A DNA stretch of 64,000 nt. Source: Owenia fusiformis. Its lineage: Eukaryota; Annelida; Polychaeta; Sabellida; Oweniidae. The notes under the pieces are model-generated. The model made no database searches. It saw only the letters and a list, made by a program, of their open reading frames with translations, and was not told where the DNA came from. Position numbers and translations under genes: made by a program. Positions 12,801-24,800 of this stretch are shown piece by piece; the stretch's first letter is position 1; each line of letters starts with the position of its first letter. Where the stretch lies: the NCBI GenBank assembly GCA_903813345.2, contig CAIIXF020000001.1, forward strand, positions 10,267,598 to 10,331,597, in the 5' to 3' direction.

Positions 12801-15800
12801 AAAAGTGTATTCTACAAAAGCCAAGGTCATTTCAAGGTAAAATGTCAATATTTAGGTAGTTGGCTTTTTAAGACACCTGACCCTCCACAACCAATGATTA
12901 GGTGACCTGAAGACAAGGTCTGAATAGATCAAGGTTATTTTAAGGTCAATATCTAGCAAGTTGACATGAGAACAATTGTGACCTTTGGCGACCAATGATA
13001 AGGTGATTTCAAGGTAATTTCAAGGTCAAAGGTCAATATCTAGGTCATAGGTAGTTGGCTACTGTGGGTCTTCAGTAACATTTGATCACCAAAGATAAAG
13101 TGACCTACGGTCAATGTCACTGTTTATGGCTCAAGGTCATCTCAAGGTCAGAGGTCAATATCTGAATATTTGGCATTTTGGGGATGCTGCTTCATGTGAG
13201 GACCCATTGATATGTGTTCTGAGGTCAAGGTCATTCATACAAGGTCAAAATCTCTGTATTTGGCGTTTTGAGGCCCTGGGGGCTGCTATGACCCTTTGCA
13301 ACTCATGCTAAGGTGACATGAGGTCAATTTATAATAAGGTCAAAGGTCAATATCTAGGTAGTTGGCTCGTTTGAGGCTATACCGACATTTGATCACCAAT
13401 GATAAAGTGACCTGAGATCAGTGTCATTGTTATAGGTCAGGGTCAAAGATCAATATCTAAATATTTGGCGTTTTGGGGTGGCTTGACTTGACTCCATTGA
13501 AACGTGACCTAGGGTCAAGGTCAATCTAAGGTCAAATTTCAATATCTTAGTGTTTGGTGTTTTAAGGCCACAGGGGTTGCTGTCGTGATGTGGCCCTTGG
13601 CGACTCATGATAAGGTGGCATGAGGCAGTCATCATTTAATGGTTCAATTTAAGATTGTCTCAAGGTCAATATCTAGGTATTGGTGTTTCAAGGTACTCGG
13701 GGGATGCTGTGACGCTTGGTGACACATTACAATGGTGACACATTTCAATTGACATTTCAAAAGTAATAGTCGATCATTTCTGTTTTATCATGTTAATTTT
13801 AATAAAATTTTCCAATTTGAAGTAAAATTATAACAGAAGAGAGGTTATCCAAATGTGAGGTCATATTACTGACTGCACTCCGTAATCTTCAGTCAAGCTG
13901 ACGAAGTTTTTCATGAAAGAGTTACTTTCTGTTGTGGTTCTAAATTGAATAAGTATAAGCAGGTGCGTTTTCAAAAATGCAAATTTAAAGCAAATTTCGC
14001 AAAATTTCGTTATTGATATGTAGAGATAGTCCATTAGGGTATGGTTATTCTCTTAAAAACAATTATGGTACAAAGGACCTTATACACCCTCCATTGGGAT
14101 CTCCCCATGGGAAAAAAATAATTCATCTGATTTTTCAAAATGAGTATTCTGCTTCAATTATTACATTTATATGCACACTAGTATCCTGTTGACCTATATC
14201 CAGCACTGTATTGATGTATAGGCCACTTATTAGGGTCATAATTCAATCATGAAGTGTAGAGGCATAGATTCCAAACCAGGAAGTATTTTTGTGTCTGTCA
14301 AAATCCATTTACATCCTACACATCCCTGCATCTTATCCAAATATGTTACTACATAATGAAATATAATAGTAAAATCTTTGTATGACATTTGATAAGTGTA
14401 AAAGTTTTTGGAGCATTTTTCTATTTCCATTTTGTAGGGAAAAAATTGATGAAAAATGTACAATCTTTTAATTTTAAGTATGACCTGAATCGATTGCAAA
14501 CTTCATATTTGCACATATGATGAGATAAACAATTTGTGTCGTATTGTGAAATTATTAAGTTTGCAATCGATTCAGGTCATAGTGTATTTTTGGTATTTCT
14601 GTGATAATCAATGGAAACCAATGGCCTCTATTGGGATCTGCTGATATCCTCATGTTAAGTCAATGGTGCACAGCCCCATGTAAGTCAATACAACCTTACT
14701 GAACGAAATGATCCCTATCTCAGCTTATGTGTGTCCGAGCACTTTAATATTTTCCAAAGTATTATATGACATTTTATTCTTCATGTTACACCTACGAATG
14801 ATTCATTTTGACCATAGGGATATTTGCCAATAATCGCACCATGTCCTTTGGTACTTCTGACTATATAATGCTTTTTTATCCAAAAGTCAATTATATTATT
14901 CTTATTTTGACTATCAAATGATTTTCATATATCCGAATAACCATTATATTAGTTTTTGGCAAAGTAAATAATAGTAGGGATCACACAAGGATCAACTGTA
15001 TTTAAGATTAGTCATACTGGTATATGCCCTGCCGCTCTAAGATCAAGAGCAATGAATTGTGATTTTTCAGTTGAAACAGGGAAACAAACACATTATCATT
15101 ATTTTGTTTAACATTTAACAAATAATTTTCTGTTAAACGTAGTAATTTTTCAAAACATCACTAAATATGAAAAAGGTGTAAATAAAGTGGATCCTTGTGT
15201 GAGCCCCATTATAATTTACTTTGACAAAAATGAATATAATGGTAAGTGTAATATATAGAAAACATTGAATAGGTAAAATAGGAATATAATTAATAACAAC
15301 TGTGACTTTTGCATTAAAATGGCATTTTAAGGTCAGAAATGTATAATTCTTCAATATTATTGTTTTTAATAAAAATGACCACACCCAAATGGACTATCAT
15401 ACATATCAATATCAAATCTGCCTCCTATTTCATATACTCACTGCTATTATTTGAAAAAAAAAGATTTTTGTCAAACTCATCTTTTTGCCGGTTGCACCTT
15501 GGGGCAAACCGTTTAGCCCTTTCGTGTCACTTTTTTGAGTGCAGACAAGTAAAAATGAATAGTCAATGAACCAATCTATAATGACTATGGGTCAAATCAT
15601 AGTAACCTACCTCAACATCAGTTAATGGGATTTTCTGGAGTTTTGGCGCACACTATACCAATACTTATTCAACAAAAACAATTTTTATTTTTTTTTATTT
15701 GTACAGGTCAATTTCATATCATGTCAGCTGGTATCGTTGTTGCTGGCTTATGTCTACAGAACATCTTTTGCGGCCGATAAAACCAGCCCCACTATACGCC

Positions 15801-18800
15801 ATGCCATCAGCTTCCCAATTGGCCTTGCCATGGCATATTTCTGCTTTGGAAAGTAAGTATTGTAGTATTAGGGTGCTTTATAGCATACAATTTTATGGTG
15901 AACCAGTTGACTAATTTTCTTATATCTAGCATCCTCCGAACACAGGCCTCGAGAACTCGTACCTCTGAAGAAAGAAGGAATGTAGTGGATGCTGCGTTCG
16001 AAGGATGATATCTAGGTGACCTTGAGTTTATTTGATATTAAGTCAATTGGTCTTGGGACTACAGGCCCGTAGCCAGGATTTGCCAAGGGGGGGTTCATTT
16101 TTCAAAAATTTCCAGGGGGGGTTCACATTTGACAATTTTGGCCCAAATATGGCTAAAATCACTTGAGAAGTGCTCAAAATGGTGAAAAACTGCATGATTT
16201 TGAAAGAATTTTTGGCCAGGGGGGGGGTTCGCCCGAACCCTGCGAACCCCCCCTGGCTACGGGCCTGGACTATGTGAAGTGTTCCACTTTACAGGTTGTA
16301 CTGGAGGTGTAATGTTTTAATTAACAATTTAATATATAGATTTACTCCACTTTTTCATAAATATCCAGCATTTGGAACAAAATGTGATGCAATGTGATGC
16401 TTTTAAGTTTCTATTTTTATGTCCTAAATGATAAAAGTAGACAAAATCTAAATGGTAGAAAATGGAGTTATGTTGAGTAAAACCACTATGGAATCTGATA
16501 TATGGTCTTCTTGATACCATATAATGTACCATATACAGGGCTTTCACTAGAATTTTTCACAACAGGCTAAATAAATGAAAACAACATGCAAAATTAATGG
16601 AAATCATATAAATTTAACATGGAAAAGTTGAAAAATCCCTAAAAACAACAGGCGATTTTATAAAACAACCGGTGAAAATTGCCTGTTGCCTGCTGCTAAT
16701 GAAACCCCTGATGTACCATATAACATATATGCATTATATTTTCAGTCAAACTATTCACCTACTTCTCCAAGCTGGAATATGTGTTGGTGTGATGACTTAC
16801 ATAAAGAGCAAAGAGATGCCATTCATTGTACTTGTGATAGCCATGTCACACCTGTCCATTATGCACATATACAGGGTTTTATTTGACTATGGAAACTTTA
16901 CACTTGATATTTCTGGGTGAGTTGATCAATCTTTGCTTCTTGTTATGTAGAGAAACATGGTATGGACCTGTTTTACCAGTATATTATGAAACTCTCAGAT
17001 CCCTCTCATTTGCCAACAAAATGTCATTCTTAAAAACCGTAGATACTTAATTTACATGAACTTTATATGTAATCCAGAATTTATGAAGACTTACATTATG
17101 ATTTTGAATGTTAACCATTATGAATATTATGTTATTATGCACAATCACCAATTTTATTGATACATGGATTTAAAAGTATGATATAATATTTGTAAAGGAA
17201 ATTTATGACACAAATTGTCTCTGTTGTTTTCAGTCCACTTATGATTCAAACACAGAAGTTGACTGTTCTTGCATTTGAATTGTATGATGGCAGAAGAGAG
17301 GAAAGTAAACTCAAACCAGAACAGAAAGAAAAACAAGTCAAGTAAGAGAATAAGATATTTATGTCATTTAATGCAATTACATCAGAGTTTAAAGGCCTTT
17401 TCAATATACAACCATCCCCTTTCTAGTAAGGGCTTTTTAGAGAATATGTGACTAAGAATTAATCCAAAATGAGAAACAAACATGTTGAACATTTAATGAA
17501 ATGTATGATCATAATAAGTGCAACAATGAAAGTTCATTGTCTCATGTTTATTTTGTACTCTGTCTGTATAATGAAAAACTATTGATCTTTAATGTCAGAT
17601 GATTAATAACATCTATTCTTGATATGGCTATGTCTTATCACTTTATTGAAAACTAACATCTGCTATTGTTTCATTTTTGTTTACTTTCAATAGACTAGAT
17701 GCGAGTAGAAATAATCTTGATTTACATCATTAAAAGTTCAGAATTCAGTCAAAGTGATATCATGTTTGAAATCTACATGTAAAATTACATCTTGAAATAT
17801 GGTTTCAAAAACTGTTTATCAAGTTTGAAGATTTAATTTTCCTTTACTGGACATATTTAAATTTATAGAATTATCATATACATAAGGGTACATACATACA
17901 TAAAACTGAAGAACTAAAACTGATGAATATTCAAGTTTAAGGGAACTTTTTAATACCCAGCTGTGTTATTTACCCCAAATCAGCCACTAGGTGGTGAAAA
18001 TGATAACTACTCGCATCATGGTAATTGAGTTTAAACATATTTATGCTTTCTTCAAGTTAGTACTTCGGTTGCACTGATCAAATGATCAATTTATTATCCC
18101 AGTGAACAAAGTTGAATAGGGAAGTCCTTTCCATCCATCAGTCTGTCCATCCATCTGGAAAATAGCTGAAATACCACTGAATGGATTTTCTTCAAATTTG
18201 GGGGAAAGATGTACACTAGCAAAGTCTTGGTCAAAAATATTTTCAAGATGGTCACTGCTTTGAAAATGGCTGGAATGTTTGAGAAAATCAAAATTTCTCA
18301 TTTCAAACCAACTGTTTGAACTGACTGAAGTAACTGTTGAAATTTTGGACATGTTTCCGTATCTTGTTATTTTCAAAGCGAGCAGTTATGATTATTTTGA
18401 TAAAATATGTTTTGTTTGGTGGAATCTGTTACTCTGGGAGTTCCTGTTTTTATACATTGAAGTTTCAGACATTTAGAGTTATTGTCTACTTGCAGGGCAC
18501 TACCCAGTTTATTAGAGGTGTGCGGCTATTTATTTAACTTCCACGGGATACTTGTTGGCCCAATGGTGTTCTTTACAGACTATATGGCATTTATAGATGG
18601 CTCAAACTATACCAATGCTCAGAAATCTCAAATTGTAAGTACAACTGTTAATTACATACGTAGTGGTCCTTTTATAGCACACTTATAAGGGAAACAATCC
18701 AACAGTCTGCTTCATAATGCAAGCAAATGGTGACATATTGTTGTAGTTTTAAATTTTTGTGGCAGCTAGCATTTGGCATCTGTAACAAATGGCAGGTGGT

Positions 18801-21800
18801 GACATCATGCATGTAAATGTCTTGTAATTACTTCACATGTGCCAATATTAGTGATATTACACACTTTCTGGACCACGCTTTGTCCATTGATCGTGCACAT
18901 ACATGTATATTGTACATCATATTCATATTGTTAACTGTATATTTTTAGGACTCTGATAGGTCGGAAAGTACCCCCTCTCCAGGCAGCCAGGTCATTAAGA
19001 AACTAGTCACTGCAATAATCTGTGCTCTCTGCTTCATGTTCATATTACCAATGTTTCCACCTGATAGCTTGATAAGTAAGTAAAAACATTTCTTAACTTT
19101 CCATTGACTAGACTTTCCACTGAAAAATGACACACATTTATTTATTATTTGCACATAATGGATGAACTCGTTGCCTCTTCTCTTAAAATAGACTTGAAGA
19201 TTCACTGATTTTAAATTGAAACGTCACTCAGGAGTAAAAATCAGAGAACACGTACACAAACAAAAAAATGAAGTGAACTTTCACCCTGCTCCAAACATGA
19301 TTAAAAATTAGGTATACATTGTATTTGGTATTACAGCGACATATCGACTTCGTCCCTAAGATTGACTTTGGGTGTCTTGAATATTTCTATATCTAAATAT
19401 TATCTTAGCATATACATTTAACACTTTTAGTCATGTATGTCTTGTTACAGCACCAGAGTTCCAAGCCAAACCTCTACTGAGTAAGCTGTTGTATCTTTAT
19501 GTGTGTATGGCTATAGTAAGAACCAGATACTACTTTGCCTGGAGTCTGAGTAAGTTTTTAAACTATTGCATTATTACTGCATCTTAACCTATTCTCTAAC
19601 AAAAACATAGGAGATGTTTCCTTTAACTGAGAAACATGCCCTCTGGAGTGAAAGTCTTATTTTAGCTCTGATTTGTTCAAATAATGGTGCAAAGTGTGAA
19701 ACTTTAAAAATATAACAAAATTATGTGATTACCATTATTTGAATAGGTGCAACATTACCTCTCATTTAACATTTTTGATGATAATGTATATATGTTAAAA
19801 TGACCTGACATTACCACAGTCATGCTCTTTCAGAATAATTCTCAATATTTAAGATAACTTTAAGTTTGATAACTGAAGATTCCTATGTAGTACTAACCTT
19901 AAAAATAAACAAAGTTTCATATCTTCCTGATACAAATGTTTCTTTCGTCAGTGACTTGATAATGGTGGATTTCCCGCCACAGCAGCTGTCCTTTAGTTAA
20001 TTTTTAAGGATTCTTCAGTTGTTATTGTCAGAACTCTCAGATGAACATCTTTGGGATAACTTGATATTTATTTGCTAACTTGCAGCTGAGGCTATTAATA
20101 CAAATGCCGGTCTAGGATTCAATGGTTATGATGAAGCAGGTGATGCAAAGTGGAACCTTGCAACTAATGCCAACATAGCAGGTGTAGAGGTATGTTAAAA
20201 CTATTTATCGACACTACAGTCTGTATATGGCTTTAGCTCTGTCTCGTATACTTATTTCTATGTCACCACCAAAAAGTGGTGACATATTGTTATAGTTTTT
20301 TGTGACGACGGGTGTTAGTTGGTGGTTGGCAGTTGGTGGTTGGCATTGGCATCTGTAACAAATTCTTACAACTTCCAATAACTTAACAAATACTGTTTAG
20401 ACTGACTTCAATTTTTTCAAAATCATCTTCATGTTTTCAGAAGTTCAAATCTGACTTTATATTTAAGATTTTTTCAACTTGCTTCAAATTGACCAATTTT
20501 TTTCAAAATCATCTACAAGTTATCAGAAGTTCAAAGGATGTGTCCGGGTATATGCCCTTTTGGTCCCTCAGTCAAATGTATGTTAAATATGTTTTTTATT
20601 ACTGGCCTAGTTATATTTGATAAGTATATTTACTTTTTCACGAGTTTTGATGCATAATTAACCCCCTGCTAAGAGTCAGAATAAGAATCTTAACAAAAAA
20701 AATAGTCATTATCATAGAAAAAAAACATCAATGGCAACATGTATGACTTACAAAGAAGAACTAACTTAAGACCCATGAAGAATTTAAAAGAAAATCATAT
20801 TTTTGAAATATATTCAAGGATTACATTTTTTTCAAATTTTTGAATTTCCCGCCAGTTTAATTTGAAGGGGGAAAAACAAGATGGCTGCCATTTGATGTAA
20901 GAAATATCAGAAAAAAAGTTGCTTCACTTTTAGTTTTCACAATGAGCACAGTTTTCCGGTTTAGGTTTTTTGACTGATTCTGACTCTTCATCACCAGGGT
21001 CATGTATAGAGATTATAAAATTGAAACCGGAATGTTGTGCTCAGCATGAATTTGACTGAAATATGTGTAACTTCACCAACACAATTGAAGTCTCAAAACT
21101 GGATGCTCAGTAACTTTGAGTGACTATAATCCCTTGATTACCCAGATAAACACCAATTCATTTATCCAGAAATGCCATTCAATGTCTATACAAAGAAAGT
21201 AAGCAATGTTTTGGAGGATATGTTTCAAACCTTTTGCATAAATAATTCATTTAATATTTGCCATTGATTTTTTTCAATTCTGACAAAGTGATATGCACTG
21301 TCTTTGATGCCAATATTCTTCATTAATTGTGATACAAATTGATATTTTTGTACTCTCAGAAGAAGGATAAGATATTGAAGTTTAATAATATGTGTGATTG
21401 AGTTGGTTTTTCAGACATTACAATTTTCAATATTTTCTAAGTCGATACCCAGACTCATTCCCAGACTCATCCTTTGACTTTAAATTTGAGATTTTGGCAG
21501 GTGGTGACATTTTGCATGTTTATGCCTTGTTCTATCATGACTGTTCATATTGTTTCTCCGTTGTTATTGTTGTGTTTAGCTGGGCACCAGTCTTAAAGTG
21601 ATTCTTGACAACTGGAACATCACTACAACCCAGTGGCTGAGATTTGTAGTTTATGAGAGGGTCAAAGTCCAAAAGACGCTCCTAGTCTTTGCCGTCAGTG
21701 CATTCTGGCATGGCTTCTATCCTGGCTATTACTTCACATTTGGCGGAGGAGCATTCCTTATCATGGCAGCTAGAAAGGTAAGAAAATAAAAATATTAACA

Positions 21801-24800
21801 TAATGTGTACCCATGTAAAGTTAGTAATATAAGTCAAAACATATTCATGAAATAAATAATTCAGATATTAATTTAATTTATTCATAAACATGTATTTTAA
21901 GCATCTAGGATAAAATGAATTAAAAATTTTATATGATAAATATTACAGTTTTAAATGATATCTTATAGTTAGCTAAATACAAAATTGAATTTACCTATAA
22001 ATGTACATTTATTTATTTAGTAATCATACACTTATTATTAATTTGATATTAATTTTAAATATAAAACATCAAAAATACACATGTTGTTAACTATGATATA
22101 TGAGAAGTGAGAATATACTGTATTTACCAACATTTGGTGATAGTAGCTTCTATAATTTATTTACTCTACAGGGTGGGCCATTAAATTTGTCACTTTTTAG
22201 AAATTGCTCCCTATTTATTTCTTTGTTCATTTATTTATAGTAGCCCTAGCATATAATGGACCATTAGAAAGATATGTCAATTAGCCATAAAATGATATAC
22301 TGTTTGTACCACATAGTTTAATATTGTTGATTATAGTGTTTTGTACCACAAGGACATTTGATTTCACATACTCAAAATAAATTTAGATCTCCCTTAGAAT
22401 AATAAGTATAATTTGTCCACCATTAGTCATTCATTTACATATTTTTGTTTTTTATCATGTTGATTTTCAAATTGCGTGGATGATATATCCAATAGGATGT
22501 AGTCATCTTTAATGTTGTTTTTACAAGAACAAAATTGGTCATCAAACAGGTGTGTTTTATGCATTTATTCATCACAATCTAATTTGACACCACTCAGCAT
22601 ACCATTAGAAGGCTATTATTACCATGTTATACATTGTATATCCTTTTTACCAGAAAGAAATTGTTCTTCAAACAACTGAGAAATCAACAACAACAACTGA
22701 GAAATCAAATGTAGTATGAATAAAAAATTGTGGCTATAACAAATTTTAACGTCATAGGCCAGAAATCTTATTTGCATAATTCACTCAAGTTTGGTCTGTC
22801 TTGTAGAATTTTAAATTTTAAAAACCAAAATAAACAAAATTCAAAAAAATCAAATTTTGTAGCAAAATAAAACTCTCACCTTCAAATATACATACAAGCA
22901 ACCCATTATTCCTCAACAAACCTGCCTTTGTCGTGTCGTGCATTGATTTGATCATAGATTTTTTGCATCCATAAATGTACAAATGTGCCAAATGAAGATA
23001 TCACAATTTTCAATTAGTTCCTTCTAGAATACACTGAACAAATCAAAATCCCATACCCCGGGTCAATACTGCGTGCCAAATTCTCAAACCTTCCCCATAG
23101 GGGGTTTCATGCAAACCTTTGAATGATGCATTAAATTCTTATTGTATGAAACATATAAACCTTTATTAAATTGTCTGACTAGGGATTTATTTATTGGCCC
23201 ACCCTTTATGTTCTTTCTTATTGTTTTGGCACAATTGGGATCTCTGCATGATTGTTATGTCATGAATTTCATGTTATAGATACGACGAATTGTCCGGCCA
23301 CAATTTCAGACTTCGGAAAGTCTGAAGGTTGTTTATGACATCATCACACTGACTTTTGCTCAGTTGAGCTTGAGTTATTGTGTATTCTGTTTCCTAACAT
23401 TAGAGTTTTGGTCTACCATGAACGTGTACAGGTATATATTTGGGCTCCATACTTTACACCTTGGTCTGTCATAAGTGCTATGAGACCAGTACTGGTTTTG
23501 GTTTTAGACTGGTTTTCTCCACAATGTTAAATCATGGAACATTCAGTTTGCCTATTGTACATCAGACCTCCATACATGTGCACTGATAAGTGACACTGGC
23601 TGAATTCCAGAACATTTCATTACTGTAGATATTTTAATTCAAAAAAGGCTTGTACTTAAGAGAAAGGCAAATAATTGGTCCAAAATTTATCATTTACCAC
23701 ATATAAGATCACTTCACTTAGCATGAACGTAGTTCCTTCTTGCATCTAGTTGTGTAGTCATGTTATTTTATCGCATCCTTTGGGTGCTATATTGTGATCA
23801 GTTTGTTGAGTAAATGGGTGGGTGGGTGAGTGGGCATCCTACTTTAGTTACATTTTTTAAGGCGAACCATTTGACAGGTTGATTTCAAATTTTCAGCGTT
23901 GATTCTTTTTGTAAATTTTGGGGTTTTCTATGTGAATGCTAATGGCGTCCATTTTGGATTCTCATCCTAAATCTTGTACACATCTTGTCTACATATTTCA
24001 AGCAAAAAAGTTTGATCTGAATTTTAATGGATGCTTTTTGGTTTGAATATTTAGAACTGCTCAGTTTTTGTCATTTCTTGGTTAATGTTAAGGCGGCGAT
24101 TTTGGACTTTCCATTCCTTAAAGTATCTATTCTACTCAAGGGTGCGATACTGTTCACCCTGTGTTGTGTTTTATGATCATGGCTATATGTGTGAAGTGCA
24201 TATACAGTAATACCAATATATAATAGTCTTGCATCCAGTCCCTTTGTTGTATCTCTCCCTTGTGTGAGATTGAGAATTGTGGAGAGGGGCAACACTGGGG
24301 CTCTATGCAAAACTAACATAATGATTTGACAATTTGGTGAAATATGACACAAATTGGTGTTTAGAATTGCTTCCTCTGTCAATATGTGATGAGGCTGAGT
24401 AGAAATGATTCATCAGTCTGTTATCACACAAGATTAATTATATACAAATCTTTTGCACCCTGAGTGGCGTGTCTGAATCTTGCTTTACTGTTGTGAAATA
24501 AGTACCGATCTCTTTGAATGGTTGCCATTTTTTCAGTATTCACTTAGACTCACCACCATGTGGAATCAGCGGCTGTTCCACTGTCCTATAGGAGGAGTGG
24601 TTCTATTCAGAAGATTAAAATGTATACAGCTGTATAATATAATATCTATATAATATATTTTCTAGGTTTTAGAGCATCCAGATTTTATTTAAAATCAAAT
24701 TAATCCAGGGTTGTGTGTTTAAGTGTACTGTTTTTATTGAAATATAAAGTAAATTCAGCCTGGGAAATGGCACTATTCCCCACATTATACCTCACTTCAT

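Larger units (their letters stand above)
11381..15659. mobile_element. Long inverted-repeat (foldback-like) element I, ~4.3 kb, in MBOAT B intron 1
   Basis: Arms of roughly 0.8 kb are inverted copies: left about 11381-12200, right about 14830-15659. Matching landmarks include GACACGAAAGGGCTAAACGG (left) with its complement at about 15510-15530, ACTGATGTTGAGGTAG with CTACCTCAACATCAGT, and GGTCACACAAGGATCCACTT with its complement near 15185-15205. Each arm itself holds a smaller palindrome around the ACACAAGGATC motif (11800-12100 and 14930-15250). The spacer holds a short coding-like piece and the AGGTCA-rich satellite. No transposase is recognised, so class and target duplication are undecided. 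Confidence 0.75.

Noticed and set aside
18086-18376. 96-residue minus-strand frame with DGQTDGW
   Set aside because: Derived from the CCATCCATC-type dispersed repeat; not a gene.
24071-24382. 103-residue minus-strand open frame
   Set aside because: No family features, no splice context, and lies in the intron between alternative exons 10a and 10b; length is within chance expectation.
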